Assembly: GCA_022825195.1 (NCBI GenBank)
Contig: JAJDYL010000067.1
Location: forward strand, 1-61,246
DNA from: Alphaproteobacteria bacterium
Lineage (GTDB): Bacteria > Pseudomonadota > Alphaproteobacteria > Bin95
Length of the DNA: 61,246 nt
Reading direction: 5' to 3'
Numbering within the stretch: the first letter of the stretch is position 1; every line of letters begins with the position of its first letter. The notes under the pieces were generated by a model. It had not been told where the DNA came from, searched no databases, and was given only the letters and a program-made list of their open reading frames with translations. This document shows, in pieces, positions 33,341-43,790 of this stretch. Position numbers and translations under genes: made by a program.

Positions 33341-36199
33341 ATGGCGGTATCTTCTGCAGCAGATGATTTCCTGCATGGCGGCAACGCCGTCTTCATCGCG
33401 GAGCTTTACGAGCAATATCTGCGCGATCCGGGCTCGGTGGACGACAGTTGGGCCGGTTTCTTTGCGGAGCTGAAAACGAACGGCCGCGCGGACGAGGCGC
33501 CGCCGCCGCCCGCGGCCTGGGGACGGATGCGCCCGCGCGTGATTTCCAACGGCCACGATGCGGCGCCCGGACCCAACGGCGCCGCCCCTGCCGTGCTGGA
33601 CGAAGGCGGCAGGCAGGCCACGCTGGACTCGATCCGTGCGCTGATGCTGATCCGTGCTTACCGGGTGCGCGGCCACCTCTATGCCAGGCTCGATCCCCTG
33701 GGCCTGCACGAGCCCGAACACCATCCCGAGCTCGACCCCGCGACCTACGGTTTCGAGGAGAGCGACTGGGACCGGCAGATCTTCATCGACGGCGTGCTCG
33801 GCCGCGAGCGGGCCAGCATGCGCGAAATCGTGGCGGCCCTGCACGACATCTACAGTTCGAGCATCGGCGTCGAGTTCATGCATATCCAGGATCCGGACCA
33901 GAAGGCCTGGATCCAGCAGCGCATCGAGCGGCCGCTCAACCGCACCGCGTTCACCGAGCGGGGCCGCCGCGCCATTCTCGAACGGTTGACGGAGGCCGAG
34001 GTCTTCGAGCATTTCCTCGACCGCAAATATATCGGCACCAAGCGGTTCGGGCTGGAAGGCGGCGAGGCGCTGATCCCGGCTCTTGAGCAGATCATCAAGC
34101 GCGGCGGCGAGATGGGCCTGGAAGAGGCGGTGATCGGCATGGCCCACCGGGGGCGGCTGAATGTGCTCGCCAATTTCATGGGCAAGCCCTTCCAGGCGAT
34201 CTTCTCCGAGTTCCAGGGCCAGCCGGCGAACCCGGAGGACGTGCAGGGTTCGGGCGATGTTAAATACCATCTCGGCACGTCGTCGGACCGCGAGTTCGAC
34301 GGCCATGTGATCCATCTGTCGCTGTGCCCGAATCCGAGCCATCTGGAGATCGTCAACCCGGTCGTTATCGGGCGGGCGCGGGCGAAGCAGGAACAGCGCG
34401 GCGACCATGAGCGCGACAAGGTCATGGCGATCCTGCTGCATGGCGATGCGGCGTTCATCGGCCAGGGCCTCGTCGCGGAGACCTTCGAGCTGTCCGAGCT
34501 CAAGGGCTACCGCGTCGGCGGCACGATCCATGTCGTCATCAACAACCAAATCGGCTTCACCACCTCGCCGACCGACTCGCGCTCCAGCCCCTATTGCTCG
34601 GGCATGGCGCAGATCGTCCAGGCGCCCGTCTTCCATGTGAACGGCGACGATCCGGAAGCGGTGGTGCATGTGGCGCGGATCGCCACCGAGTTCCGCTTCC
34701 GCTTCAAGCGCGATGTCGTCATCGACATGTACTGCTACCGCCGCCAGGGGCACAACGAGGCGGATGAGCCGGCCTTCACCCAGCCGCTCATGTACGAAGC
34801 CATCGACAATCATGCGACCACACGCGCCATCTACGCCGACCGCCTGGTGGGGGAGGGCCTGCTCTCGCGCGAGGAGGCCGACGGCATCGTCGAGGACTTC
34901 CGCGCGCAGCTGGACCGCGATTTCGAAGCCGCGAACAGCTACAAGCCCAACAAGGCGGACTGGCTGGAAGGGGCGTGGAGCGGAATCGAGGTCGCGAGAG
35001 AGGGCGACCGCCGGGGCTCGACCGCCGTCCCGCTCAGCCAGCTGAAGGCTATCGGCGCGCGGCTTACGGCCGTGCCGGAAGGCTTCAACCTCAATCCCAA
35101 GATTGCGCGCCAGTTCCGGCAGAGGGCGAAAGTATTCGAAACCGGAGAGGGGCTCGACTGGGCGACGGCGGAGGCGCTTGCCTTCGGGACGCTCGCCGAT
35201 GAGGGAATTCCGGTGCGCCTGTCCGGTCAGGATTGCGGCCGCGGCACCTTCTCGCAGCGCCATGCCGTGCTGCGGGACCAGGTGAACGAGAGGAAATATA
35301 CCCCCCTCCAGCATGTCGGGCCGGACCAGGGCCGGGTCGAGATCATCGACAGCCCGCTCGCCGAGGCGTCGGTGCTCGGCTTCGAATACGGCTATTCGCA
35401 GAGCGAGCCGCATGCGCTGGTGATGTGGGAGGCGCAGTTCGGCGACTTCGCCAACGGCGCGCAGGTGGTGATGGACCAGTTCATCTCCTCCGGCGAGTCC
35501 AAGTGGCTGCGCATGTCGGGCCTCGTCGTGCTGTTGCCGCACGGCTACGAGGGCCAGGGACCGGAACATTCCTCCGCCCGGCTGGAGCGCTATCTCCAGC
35601 TTTGCGCGGAAGACAACATGCAGGTCGTCTATCCGACCACGCCGGCCAACTACTTCCATGCGCTTCGCCGGCAGGTCAGGCGCGATTTCCGCAAACCGCT
35701 GATCGTGATGACGCCGAAGTCGCTCCTGCGGCACAGGCTTTGCACTTCGGACCTCGACGAGCTTGCCGACGGCAGCTCCTTCCACCGGGTCAATCCGGAA
35801 CTCGACGAGATCGCCGAAGGCGGGGCGGTCCGCCGCGTCGTGCTCTGCACCGGCAAGGTCTATTACGACCTGCTGCAGCAGCGCCGGGAGGCGGGGATTC
35901 GCGATGTGGCGGTGCTGCGCGTCGAGCAGCTCTATCCGTTCCCCGAGGGAACGCTTGCCGAGGAGCTGGCCCGGTACCCGGAGGCCGAGGTCGTCTGGTG
36001 CCAGGAGGAACCGGGAAACATGGGAGCCTGGACCTTCGTGGACCGGCGCATCGAGACGGTGCTGGAGGAAGTCGGCGGCAAGGCGCGCCGGCCGCGCTAT
36101 GTCGGCAGGCCTCCGGCGGCGTCGCCGGCGACCGGCCTCCTGACGCGGCATAATTTCGAGCAGAAGGCGCTGGTCGCCGAGGCGCTTGCCGAGGGCTGA
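33341..36199 (+). CDS. sucA: 2-oxoglutarate dehydrogenase E1 component
   Basis: A 952-residue thiamine-diphosphate enzyme that decarboxylates 2-oxoglutarate. The N-terminal E2-binding segment ([20 protein letters not shown]) is present. [17 protein letters not shown] is conserved, GDAAFIGQG to [11 protein letters not shown] is the ThDP/Mg part, and [12 protein letters not shown] and [19 protein letters not shown] lie in the transketolase-like C-half. Full length for the family. Preceded by GGGAAGGAGG and 19 bp upstream of sucB. Confidence 0.97.
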   Translation: MAVSSAADDFLHGGNAVFIAELYEQYLRDPGSVDDSWAGFFAELKTNGRADEAPPPPAAWGRMRPRVISNGHDAAPGPNGAAPAVLDEGGRQATLDSIRALMLIRAYRVRGHLYARLDPLGLHEPEHHPELDPATYGFEESDWDRQIFIDGVLGRERASMREIVAALHDIYSSSIGVEFMHIQDPDQKAWIQQRIERPLNRTAFTERGRRAILERLTEAEVFEHFLDRKYIGTKRFGLEGGEALIPALEQIIKRGGEMGLEEAVIGMAHRGRLNVLANFMGKPFQAIFSEFQGQPANPEDVQGSGDVKYHLGTSSDREFDGHVIHLSLCPNPSHLEIVNPVVIGRARAKQEQRGDHERDKVMAILLHGDAAFIGQGLVAETFELSELKGYRVGGTIHVVINNQIGFTTSPTDSRSSPYCSGMAQIVQAPVFHVNGDDPEAVVHVARIATEFRFRFKRDVVIDMYCYRRQGHNEADEPAFTQPLMYEAIDNHATTRAIYADRLVGEGLLSREEADGIVEDFRAQLDRDFEAANSYKPNKADWLEGAWSGIEVAREGDRRGSTAVPLSQLKAIGARLTAVPEGFNLNPKIARQFRQRAKVFETGEGLDWATAEALAFGTLADEGIPVRLSGQDCGRGTFSQRHAVLRDQVNERKYTPLQHVGPDQGRVEIIDSPLAEASVLGFEYGYSQSEPHALVMWEAQFGDFANGAQVVMDQFISSGESKWLRMSGLVVLLPHGYEGQGPEHSSARLERYLQLCAEDNMQVVYPTTPANYFHALRRQVRRDFRKPLIVMTPKSLLRHRLCTSDLDELADGSSFHRVNPELDEIAEGGAVRRVVLCTGKVYYDLLQQRREAGIRDVAVLRVEQLYPFPEGTLAEELARYPEAEVVWCQEEPGNMGAWTFVDRRIETVLEEVGGKARRPRYVGRPPAASPATGLLTRHNFEQKALVAEALAEG

Positions 36200-36218
36200 C
36201 CGGAGGAAAGGCAGAGCG

Positions 36219-37433
36219 ATGGCGATCGAGATCCAGGTGCCGCAGCTCGGCGAGAGCATCAGCGAGGCGACGGTCGCGCGCTGGATGAAGGCGCCGGGCG
36301 ACGCCGTGGAGGCGGACGAGCCGCTGGTCGAGCTCGAAACCGACAAGGTGACGGTCGAGGTGCCGGCGCCCCGGAGCGGCGTGCTCGAGGAAATCCTCGC
36401 GGGCGAAGGCGACGAAGTCGAGGTCGGCGCCGTGCTCGGCCGCATGGTGGCCGGGGCCGCTCCCGCAAGCGCCGCGCCGGCGCCGCAGGCGAAGGAGCCG
36501 GCGCCGGCCGCGGCCGACGCCCCGCCGGTTTCTCCGGCGGTCCGCAAGCTGCTGGCGGACAATGCGCTTTCGTCCGAGGCCGTCGCCGGCACCGGCAAGG
36601 GCGGGCGGATCACCAAGGCCGACGTGCTCGCCCACCTGGAAGCGGCGGCCGCGCCGCCGCCTCCCCCCGCCGCGCCGGCTCCCGCCGCCCCTGCGCCTCC
36701 GGCCCCGGCCGCCAAGGCGCCCCGGCCGGACCATCCGCGGGAAGAGCGGGTGCGGATGTCGCGCCTGCGCCGGCGCATCGCGGAACGGCTCAAGGATGCC
36801 CAGAACACCGCCGCCATGCTCACCACCTACAACGAGGCGGACATGAGCGGGGTCATGGCGCTCCGCCGGCGCTACCGCGAGGCGTTCGAGAGGCGCCACG
36901 GCGTCCGGCTCGGCTTCATGTCCTTCTTCGTCAAGGCGTGCATCGGCGCGCTCAAGGAAATCCCGGCCGTCAATGCCGAGATCGACGGCGACGACATCAT
37001 CTACAAGAACCACTACGACATCGGCGTCGCGGTCGGCACGGCGCAGGGCCTCGTGGTGCCGGTGCTGAAAGACGCCGACGCGATGAGCTTCGCCGGGGTC
37101 GAGCGCAGCATCGCCGACCTCGGCGCGAGGGCGCGCGACGGCAAGCTCACCATGGAGGACCTGACCGGCGGGACCTTCACGATCTCCAACGGCGGCGTTT
37201 ACGGCTCGCTCATGTCGGCGCCGATCCTGAACCCGCCGCAATCCGGCATTCTCGGCATGCACAAGATCGAGGACCGGCCGGTGGCGGTGGACGGCAAGGT
37301 GGAGATCCGGCCGATGATGTATCTGGCGTTGTCCTACGACCACCGGATCATCGACGGGTCCGAGTCGGTCACCTTCCTGGTGCGCGTCAAGGAAGCGCTC
37401 GAGAATCCCGAGCGGTTGCTGCTCGACGTCTGA
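36219..37433 (+). CDS. sucB: Dihydrolipoamide succinyltransferase (E2 of 2-oxoglutarate dehydrogenase)
   Basis: A 404-residue E2 with an N-terminal lipoyl domain (lipoyl-Lys in [14 protein letters not shown] near 43), an Ala/Pro linker, a peripheral subunit-binding domain ([14 protein letters not shown] to [13 protein letters not shown], about 107-143), a second Ala/Pro-rich linker, and the catalytic domain with SYDHRIIDG (about 372-380, His-Asp) and [11 protein letters not shown]. It transfers succinyl to CoA. ATG 36219 follows GGAGGAAAGG; lpd starts 12 bp after it. Confidence 0.97.
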   Translation: MAIEIQVPQLGESISEATVARWMKAPGDAVEADEPLVELETDKVTVEVPAPRSGVLEEILAGEGDEVEVGAVLGRMVAGAAPASAAPAPQAKEPAPAAADAPPVSPAVRKLLADNALSSEAVAGTGKGGRITKADVLAHLEAAAAPPPPPAAPAPAAPAPPAPAAKAPRPDHPREERVRMSRLRRRIAERLKDAQNTAAMLTTYNEADMSGVMALRRRYREAFERRHGVRLGFMSFFVKACIGALKEIPAVNAEIDGDDIIYKNHYDIGVAVGTAQGLVVPVLKDADAMSFAGVERSIADLGARARDGKLTMEDLTGGTFTISNGGVYGSLMSAPILNPPQSGILGMHKIEDRPVAVDGKVEIRPMMYLALSYDHRIIDGSESVTFLVRVKEALENPERLLLDV

Positions 37434-37445
37434 GGAGAGAACTCC

Positions 37446-38855
37446 ATGACCGACAGTTTCGATGTCGTCGTCATCGGCGGCGGCCCGGGCGGCTATGTGG
37501 CGGCGATCCGGGCGGCGCAGCTCGGGCTCAGCACGGCCTGCGTCGAGAAGCGGGCGACGCTCGGCGGCACCTGCCTGAATGTCGGCTGCATTCCCTCGAA
37601 GGAACTGCTGCACAGCACCCACCTCTTCGAGCAGGCGCAACACGGTTTCGCCGGGCGCGGCATCGTGGTCCCCGGCGGCGTCGAGGTCGATCTGGCGGCC
37701 ATGATGGCCGGGAAGGACAAGGTGGTGCGGGACCTCACGAAAGGCATCGGTTTCCTCTTCCGCAAGCACAAGGTGGAGCATGTCGCGGGCACCGGCCGCA
37801 TTGCCGGGCCGGGCCGCGTCGAGGTCGCTCCCGACGAGGGCGAGCCGCGCACGCTGGAGGCCCGCAGCATAATCGTCGCCACGGGGTCCGAGCCTGCCGG
37901 CCTGCCGGGTATCGACATCGACGAGGAGCGCATCCTGTCCTCCACCGGCGCGCTTGCGCTCGAAGCCGTGCCTGAGCGCCTTGCGGTCATCGGCGGCGGC
38001 TATATCGGGCTGGAGATGGCGGTTGTCTGGAGCCGCCTCGGCGCAAAGGTGACGGTGATCGAGTTCCTCGACCGCATCCTTCCCAACATGGACGGCGACG
38101 TTGCCAAGGGAATGCACCGCATCCTGAGGAAGAAGGGCTTCACCTTCATGCTGGGGCACAAGGTGACGGGCGCGAAGAAGGGGAAGGCGGGCGTGGCGCT
38201 CTCGGTCGAGAAGCTCGCGTCGGGCGAGGCCTCGACCGTCGAGGCCGACGCCGTGCTGGTCGCGGTCGGGCGCCGGCCCTACACGGCGGGGCTCGGGCTG
38301 GAGAGCGTCGGCATCGAGACCGACGCGCAAGGGCGGATCGGCATCGACGACCGTTTCCGCACCGGCGCGGCCGGGGTCTATGCCATCGGCGACGTGGTGC
38401 GCGGGCCGATGCTGGCGCACAAGGCCGAGGACGAGGGCGTCGTCTGCGCGGAGATCGTCGCCGGCCAGTCCGGGCATATCGACTATGACGCGATTCCGGG
38501 CGTGGTCTATACGTGGCCGGAGGCGGCGGCGGTGGGCCGGACGGAGGAAGCGCTGAAGGAGGCGGGGATCGACTACGCCGTCGGACGCTTCCCGTTCCAG
38601 GCCAACAGCCGGGCCCGGTGCAGCGGCGAGACGGACGGCTTCGTCAAGATTCTGGCCGACAAGCGCACCGACCGGGTGCTCGGCGTGCATATACTGGGCG
38701 CGGACGCCGGCACGATGATCGCCGAGGCGGCGCTGGCGATGGAGTTCGGCGCCTCGGCGGAGGACATCGCACGGACCTGCCACGCCCATCCGACCCTGAA
38801 CGAGGCGGTCAAGGAAGCGGCGCTCGCCGTGGACGGCCGCCCGATCCATGTCTGA
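37446..38855 (+). CDS. lpd: Dihydrolipoamide dehydrogenase (E3)
   Basis: A 469-residue flavoprotein that reoxidises dihydrolipoamide. FAD site GGGPGGYVAA (about 12-21), redox-active disulfide GGTCLNVGCIPSK (about 40-52), NAD site IGGGYIGLEMA (about 181-191), VYAIGDVVRGPMLAHKAEDEG and the C-terminal HAHPTLNEA with the catalytic His. It serves the 2-oxoglutarate complex encoded just upstream. ATG 37446 follows TGAGGAGAGAA. Confidence 0.97.
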   Translation: MTDSFDVVVIGGGPGGYVAAIRAAQLGLSTACVEKRATLGGTCLNVGCIPSKELLHSTHLFEQAQHGFAGRGIVVPGGVEVDLAAMMAGKDKVVRDLTKGIGFLFRKHKVEHVAGTGRIAGPGRVEVAPDEGEPRTLEARSIIVATGSEPAGLPGIDIDEERILSSTGALALEAVPERLAVIGGGYIGLEMAVVWSRLGAKVTVIEFLDRILPNMDGDVAKGMHRILRKKGFTFMLGHKVTGAKKGKAGVALSVEKLASGEASTVEADAVLVAVGRRPYTAGLGLESVGIETDAQGRIGIDDRFRTGAAGVYAIGDVVRGPMLAHKAEDEGVVCAEIVAGQSGHIDYDAIPGVVYTWPEAAAVGRTEEALKEAGIDYAVGRFPFQANSRARCSGETDGFVKILADKRTDRVLGVHILGADAGTMIAEAALAMEFGASAEDIARTCHAHPTLNEAVKEAALAVDGRPIHV

Positions 38856-38888
38856 ACGACGCAAACTCCGGAAGGAAGGACGCTCCCC

Positions 38889-39497
38889 ATGAAGCTCTAC
38901 ACATCCATCGGGCCGAACCCGCATGTCGTGCGCATGTTCATGGCCGAAGCGGGCATCGAGGTGCCCGAGGAGAAGGTCGATATCCTCAAGGGCGTCAACC
39001 GGGAAGACGAGTATCTCTCGAAGAACCCCTCCGGCCAGAGCCCCTGCCTGGAGCTGGACGACGGCAGCCATATCGCCGAGATCACGGCGATCTGCGAATA
39101 TCTGGCGGACAGGCAGGGCGGCTCGCCGCTGATCGGTTCGACGCCCGAGGAGCGCGCCGAGACGCGCATGTGGACGCGCCGGGTCGACCTCAACATCTGC
39201 GAGCCGCTCACCAGCGGATTCCGCTATGGCGAGGGACTGAAAATGTTCCGGAACCGGATGCGCTGTCTTCCGGAGGCATCCGACGGGCTCAAGGCCATCG
39301 CGCAGGACAGGATCGCGTGGCTCGACGGGCTGATGGATGGCAGGCAGTTCCTCTGCGGCGACCGCATCAGCCTCGCCGACATCCTGCTTTACTGCTTCCT
39401 TGCCTTCGGCAAGCAGGTCGGCCAGGACATCGCGCCGGAGAACGGGAACGTGACCGCCTGGTTCGAGCGCATGAAAGCGCGCCCGACTTCGGCCTGA
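38889..39497 (+). CDS. Glutathione S-transferase family protein
   Basis: A 202-residue GST: MKLYTSIGPNPHVVRMFMAEAG starts the thioredoxin-like domain, with GQSPCLELDDGSHIAEITAI (cis-Pro and acidic glutathione-contact residues), then the helical domain with CGDRISLADILLYCF. It begins 33 bp after lpd behind GGAAGGAAGG, so it is probably the last gene of the TCA transcript. Substrate unknown. Confidence 0.87.
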   Translation: MKLYTSIGPNPHVVRMFMAEAGIEVPEEKVDILKGVNREDEYLSKNPSGQSPCLELDDGSHIAEITAICEYLADRQGGSPLIGSTPEERAETRMWTRRVDLNICEPLTSGFRYGEGLKMFRNRMRCLPEASDGLKAIAQDRIAWLDGLMDGRQFLCGDRISLADILLYCFLAFGKQVGQDIAPENGNVTAWFERMKARPTSA

Positions 39498-39638
39498 CGG
39501 GGCCATGACGACGGCGGTCCGTTTACGGGCTGCTGCGGCGCGTGTCGGAAATCGACAAGTATCCATTCGTCCACGGGCAAATTTCGCCTGAGGGCCCGAG
39601 CGATCTTCACCCCCCGCTCTTGCGCAGCGGAGGGCGCC

Positions 39639-40754
39639 ATGGATTTGTCCTTGCACAGCGTTATCGGAGCCCGCGCGCTCGGGGAGTTCGAGGCGCCGGC
39701 TCCCGTGGCCCGCGGGCTGCCTGCCGCGGCCTATACCAGCGAGGCGTTCTTCGCGCTCGAGAACGAGCGGATTTTCGCCTCCTCATGGGTGTTCGCCGGC
39801 TTCGTTCACGAGCTGGCCCGGCCGGGCGACGCCGTGCCCGTCACCGTTGCGGGCCGGCCCGTGCTGCTGCTGCGCGACACGGCCGGCGGGATCAGGGCGT
39901 TCCACAATGTCTGCCGCCACCGCTGCCTCAAGCTTGTGGACCGGCCCGGAAATCTCGGGCGGGCGATCCGCTGCCCCTACCACGCCTGGACATACGGGCT
40001 CGACGGCGGGTTGCGCGCCGCGCCCTATTTCGGCGGGCGCGAGCCGCGCGCCGCTCCGGCGGGCTTCGACCGCAGCGAGCACGGACTGGCGGCGGTCCGC
40101 TCGGCGGCATGGCACGACTGGATTTTCGTCAACCTGGACGGCGCCGCGCCGCCGTTCGAGGAGTTCGTGGCGCCGCTCCGGAAGCGGATCGACGGGTTCG
40201 ATCTCGCGCGGATGCAGCATCTCGCCACCATCGACTTCGGGGAGGTCGCCGCAAACTGGAAGCTCCTCATCGAGAATTTCATCGAGCCTTATCACGTGCA
40301 ATTCGTGCATGCCCGGACCACCGACCAGCCGCTTGGCGACCATTACACGGTGAATGAACCGGGCTGCCTCGGCTGCGCCGTCGATGTCTCCCGCGAGACG
40401 AGAAAGGCGGATGTCCTGTCCGAGGACTCGCGCTTCCTCACGCTGTTTCCGAACTTCGTGTTCGGGCTCTACCTGCCGGACCAGGTGGGCGTGCATCTCG
40501 ACACGCCGCTGGCGCCCGGCCGCACCCTGCAAAGGCGCGCGATCTACAGCCTGGACCCGGCGCCGGAATCGGGCGAGCGGGCCGGGCGGCTTGCTGCGCT
40601 CTGGCGGGAGGTGCATAGCGAAGACCATGCCATGTGCGAGCGGCTCCAGCAGGGGCGCGCCAGCGACATCGCCGCCGGCGGCGGCGTCCTCTCGCCGGTC
40701 TGGGAGGACTCGGTGCGGAATTTCCAGAACCTCGTGATCGAACGCTTGCGGTAG
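39639..40754 (+). CDS. Rieske-type aromatic-ring/betaine oxygenase, alpha subunit
   Basis: A 371-residue oxygenase. The Rieske ligands are C-x-H in NVCRHRCLK (about 90) and C-x2-H in IRCPYHAWTYG 18 residues further. The mononuclear iron site shows in NFIEPYHVQFVHART (about 211-225). No beta subunit or ferredoxin gene is adjacent. Rieske oxygenases of this single-subunit type include stachydrine and carnitine demethylases; the flavoprotein 51 bp downstream resembles N-methyl-amine dehydrogenases, so N-demethylation is a reasonable inference. It begins 141 bp after the GST, so it may have its own promoter. Confidence 0.85.
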   Translation: MDLSLHSVIGARALGEFEAPAPVARGLPAAAYTSEAFFALENERIFASSWVFAGFVHELARPGDAVPVTVAGRPVLLLRDTAGGIRAFHNVCRHRCLKLVDRPGNLGRAIRCPYHAWTYGLDGGLRAAPYFGGREPRAAPAGFDRSEHGLAAVRSAAWHDWIFVNLDGAAPPFEEFVAPLRKRIDGFDLARMQHLATIDFGEVAANWKLLIENFIEPYHVQFVHARTTDQPLGDHYTVNEPGCLGCAVDVSRETRKADVLSEDSRFLTLFPNFVFGLYLPDQVGVHLDTPLAPGRTLQRRAIYSLDPAPESGERAGRLAALWREVHSEDHAMCERLQQGRASDIAAGGGVLSPVWEDSVRNFQNLVIERLR

Positions 40755-40805
40755 CCCGGACGGTTTCGCCATGCTTCGGCGAGCCGAATCCGGGAGGACG
40801 CGGGC

Positions 40806-42851
40806 ATGACCGGAAGCCGCTACCCGAACCTGCTCCAGCCGTTCCGGCTCCGCCATGCGACCTTCAGGAACCGCCTGATGAGCACGAGCCACGCGCCGGG
40901 CTATGTCGAGGACAGGCACCCGAAACTGCGCTACCAGCTCTATCACGAGGAGAAGGCGAAGGGCGGGCTCGCGCTCACCATGTTCGGCGGGTCGTCCAAT
41001 ATCGCTCCGGACTCGCCGTCCGCCTTCGGCCAGATCTACATCGGCGACGACTCGATCGTTCCGGTGCTGCAGGAATTCTCCGCGCGCATCCACCGGCACG
41101 GCTGCGCGGTCATGTGCCAGATCACGCATATGGGCCATCGCACCCTGTGGGACGTCGAGGACTGGCTGGTGCCGGTCGCGCCCTCGGTCGTGCGCGAGCC
41201 GGCGCACCGCTCTTTCCCGAAGGAGATGGACCGGGACGATATCCGCCGTGTCGTGCGCGCGTTCGGCGATGCCGCGCTGCGCTGCAGGCAGGGCGGGCTG
41301 GACGGCACCGAGCTGCTCGCCTATGGCCATCTCATCCACCAGTTCTGGACGCCGCTGGTGAACCGGCGCACCGACGAATATGGAGGCAGCCTGGAGAACC
41401 GGGCGCGGTTCGGCCTCGAAGTGCTGGAAGAGGTGCGGCGCCGGGTCGGAGACGATTTCCTCGTCGGCCTCAGGATGATCGGCGACGAGCTCAAGGAAGG
41501 AGGGCTGACCCGGGAGGACTGCCTCGCGCTCGCGAAGATCTACGCCGACACCGGCATGTGCGACTTCCTGAATGTCGTCGTCGGGCAGGTCGGCGACGAG
41601 CGCGGCCTGTCCAGGTCCATCCCGACCATGGCCGGCCCGCTTGCCCCCTTCGTGCAGGTGGCGGCGGAGATGAAGCGCGAGACCGGACTGCCGGTGTTCC
41701 ACGCCACCCGCATCGCCGACCTCGCGACGGCGGAATATTGCGTCCGCGAGGGTCTGGTGGACATGGTGGCGATGACGCGCGCGCACATGGCGGACCCGCA
41801 TATCGCGGCCAAGATGCTGCGCGGCGAGGAGGAGCGCATCCGCCCCTGCGTCGGCGCGGGCTACTGCCTCGACCGGATCTATACCGGCGGCGACGCGCTC
41901 TGCCTGCACAATCCCGCGACGGGCCGCGAGCGGACGATGCCGCATGTCGTGGAGCCGGGCCCCGGCCCGCGGCGCAAGGTCGTGGTGGTCGGGGCCGGGC
42001 CGGCCGGGCTGGAGGCGGCGCGGGTCTCCGCACTCCGCGGGCACGAGGTCGTGGTCTTCGAGGCGGCCGGCGAACCGGGCGGCCAGATCGTGCTGGCGGC
42101 CAGGGCGACATGGCGCAGGGACCTGCTGGGCATCGCCCGATGGCTCGCCTCCGAGGTCGGGCATCTGGGCGCGGCGGTGCATTTCAACCGCTACGCCGGG
42201 GCGGCGGACGTGCTGGCCGAGAGGCCGGATATCGTGGTCGTCGCGACCGGAGGGGTGCCGAATACGGCGTGGGTCGAGGGCAGCGAGCATGTCGCCAGCG
42301 TCTGGGACGTGCTCGGCGGACAGGCGGAGCCGGGCGCCGAGGTGCTGGTCTATGATGACCATGGCGACCATCAGGGCCCGAGCGCGGTGGATTTCCTCGC
42401 CTCGCGCGGCTCGAAAGTCGAACTCGTGACCCCGGACCGCATGGCCGCGCACGATATCGGCGCCAGCAACTATCCGGTCTATCTCGCGAACTTCTACGCG
42501 ATGGGCGTGCGCATGACGCCGGACCGCCGCCTGCGCTCCGTCGAGCGCGAGGGCAACCGGCTGCGGGCGGTGCTCCGCAACGAATACAGCGACGAGGACG
42601 AGACCCGGCTGGTGGACCAGGTCGTCGTCGAACACGGCACGCTGCCGAACGCGGAGCTGTTCCACGAACTCGGTCCCATGGCCCGGAACCGCGGCGGGCT
42701 GGATATCGAGGCGCTCATCGCGGGCCGGCCGCAGCAGGTTGCGTCGAACGGGGACGGGGCGTTCATGCTCTTCCGCGTCGGCGACGCCGTAGCCGGCCGC
42801 AACATCCACGCCGCCATCTACGACTCCCTGCGCCTCTGCAAGGATTTCTGA
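40806..42851 (+). CDS. NADH:flavin oxidoreductase / 2-enoate-reductase or N-demethylase-type Fe-S flavoprotein
   Basis: A 681-residue protein with an Old-Yellow-Enzyme-like FMN barrel (about 1-350, LLQPFRLRHATFRNRLMSTSHA), an Fe-S loop (RPCVGAGYCLDR, then ALCLHNPATGRE, about 345-375), and FAD- and NAD-binding domains (VVVVGAGPAGLEAARVSA, about 393). Trimethylamine dehydrogenase, 2-enoate reductase and N-methylproline demethylase share this layout. The usual CxxCxxxC reads C-V-G-A-G-Y-C, so one ligand is Ala. It is followed by a palindromic repeat at 42892-42910. It probably works with the Rieske oxygenase upstream. Confidence 0.85.
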   Translation: MTGSRYPNLLQPFRLRHATFRNRLMSTSHAPGYVEDRHPKLRYQLYHEEKAKGGLALTMFGGSSNIAPDSPSAFGQIYIGDDSIVPVLQEFSARIHRHGCAVMCQITHMGHRTLWDVEDWLVPVAPSVVREPAHRSFPKEMDRDDIRRVVRAFGDAALRCRQGGLDGTELLAYGHLIHQFWTPLVNRRTDEYGGSLENRARFGLEVLEEVRRRVGDDFLVGLRMIGDELKEGGLTREDCLALAKIYADTGMCDFLNVVVGQVGDERGLSRSIPTMAGPLAPFVQVAAEMKRETGLPVFHATRIADLATAEYCVREGLVDMVAMTRAHMADPHIAAKMLRGEEERIRPCVGAGYCLDRIYTGGDALCLHNPATGRERTMPHVVEPGPGPRRKVVVVGAGPAGLEAARVSALRGHEVVVFEAAGEPGGQIVLAARATWRRDLLGIARWLASEVGHLGAAVHFNRYAGAADVLAERPDIVVVATGGVPNTAWVEGSEHVASVWDVLGGQAEPGAEVLVYDDHGDHQGPSAVDFLASRGSKVELVTPDRMAAHDIGASNYPVYLANFYAMGVRMTPDRRLRSVEREGNRLRAVLRNEYSDEDETRLVDQVVVEHGTLPNAELFHELGPMARNRGGLDIEALIAGRPQQVASNGDGAFMLFRVGDAVAGRNIHAAIYDSLRLCKDF

Positions 42852-42891
42852 AGCGAAAGACCCGGGGCTGCCGCAAGGACTGAGGCTGGGC

Positions 42892-42910
42892 CCCGGCTCG
42901 GGGGCCGGGG
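42892..42910. repeat. Palindromic repeat CCCCGGC-loop-GCCGGGG
   Basis: A 7-bp GC stem with a 5-base loop, followed by CGACAG. A related copy in opposite orientation (CTGTCACCCCGGCCTCC...) lies at 51297-51316, so this is a small dispersed palindromic family. It may also terminate the flavoprotein gene's transcript. Confidence 0.5.
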
Positions 42911-43050
42911 CGACAGTGGGGGGCGTGGGAGGTCAGGATCGGGTTTCGCCGGGGCCATGACGGCGAGGTCTGTCTATGCCGTTCCATCCAATGACATATA
43001 ACAATCATGTATAACAGGCATTCCAAACTCTATGTCGAGGGTCTCGCGGA

Positions 43051-43524
43051 ATGCATACCGGCGCAGGGCGGGCGCCGACGGAACGGGGAGGCATCCGGTT
43101 CCCGGCGGCGGCCGCGGTCGCGCTTGCGGCCTCGCTGCTCGCCGCGCCCCTGCAGGCCGCGGACTATTCCTGGCCCGTGGTCCGCGTCGTCGATGGCGAT
43201 ACGGTCAAGGTCGATGCCAGCGCGGACCTGCCGGCGGAGCTCGCCTTCCTCTCGGTCCGCCTGCGCGGCGTCGATACGCCCGAGAAGGGCGGGCGCGCGA
43301 AGTGCGAGGCGGAGAAGCGGGCCGGCCTCGCCGCGACCGCCTTCACCGAGGCGGCGGTCGCCGGAGCCGGCAGCGTCCTCGTCCGCGACCCGGCCTGGGG
43401 CAAATGGGGCGGCCGCGTCATAGCGGACCTCATACTGGACGGCAGGTCGCTGTCGGCGTCCCTGCTCCAAACGGGCCACGGGCGGGCCTATGGCGGCGGC
43501 CGGCGCGGGAGCTGGTGCCGGTGA
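43051..43524 (+). CDS. Secreted staphylococcal-nuclease-like (SNase fold) protein
   Basis: A 157-residue protein with a signal peptide (about 1-37, AAVALAASLLAAPLQAA). The SNase fold is shown by PVVRVVDGDTVKVDA (about 42-56) and VRLRGVDTPEKGG (about 69-81), with the metal Asp residues and the first catalytic Arg; ILDGRSLSASLLQTGHGRAYGGG near the end matches the family. It would be periplasmic or secreted. Upstream (42990-43016) is an AT-rich direct repeat CAT(G)TATAACA that may contain its promoter. Confidence 0.85.
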   Translation: MHTGAGRAPTERGGIRFPAAAAVALAASLLAAPLQAADYSWPVVRVVDGDTVKVDASADLPAELAFLSVRLRGVDTPEKGGRAKCEAEKRAGLAATAFTEAAVAGAGSVLVRDPAWGKWGGRVIADLILDGRSLSASLLQTGHGRAYGGGRRGSWCR

Positions 43525-43581
43525 TGCCAATGGCTGCGGACGATACCGGCGGCGCCGCGGCGGGCGGGAGACGGGCGGAAG

Positions 43582-43608
43582 TGTCATGGGATGTCATGAT
43601 CCGTCATG
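43582..43608 (-). repeat. Three CATGACA motifs phased at 10 bp (third copy CATGACG)
   Basis: TGTCATG at 43582 and 43592 and CGTCATG at 43602. It is another member of the family at 110-561, 14659 and 16113, again without the repeat body. It lies 58 bp after the nuclease gene and about 180 bp downstream of the orphan IS630-type gene stop. Confidence 0.7.
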
Positions 43609-43790
43609 AGGCGCCCTGCAGCGCATTCAGGCACGACGGAAAGCGAAGGGACAGCAGTCGTTGCGCGCGCCCAAAACCCCCGCTCGGCTTCGCCCGATGG
43701 CTGAACCGGACAGCAGTGGAACAAGTCCGGGCATGACGATATGGGGACGGGCACGACGGGAAGAGGGTCGGGAGGCCGTGTTTCCGTCCT

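Noticed and set aside
42990..43016. Direct repeat CAT(G)TATAACA as a further member of the CATGACA family
   Set aside because: Spacing is 11 bp and the core differs; it is more likely part of the nuclease gene promoter.
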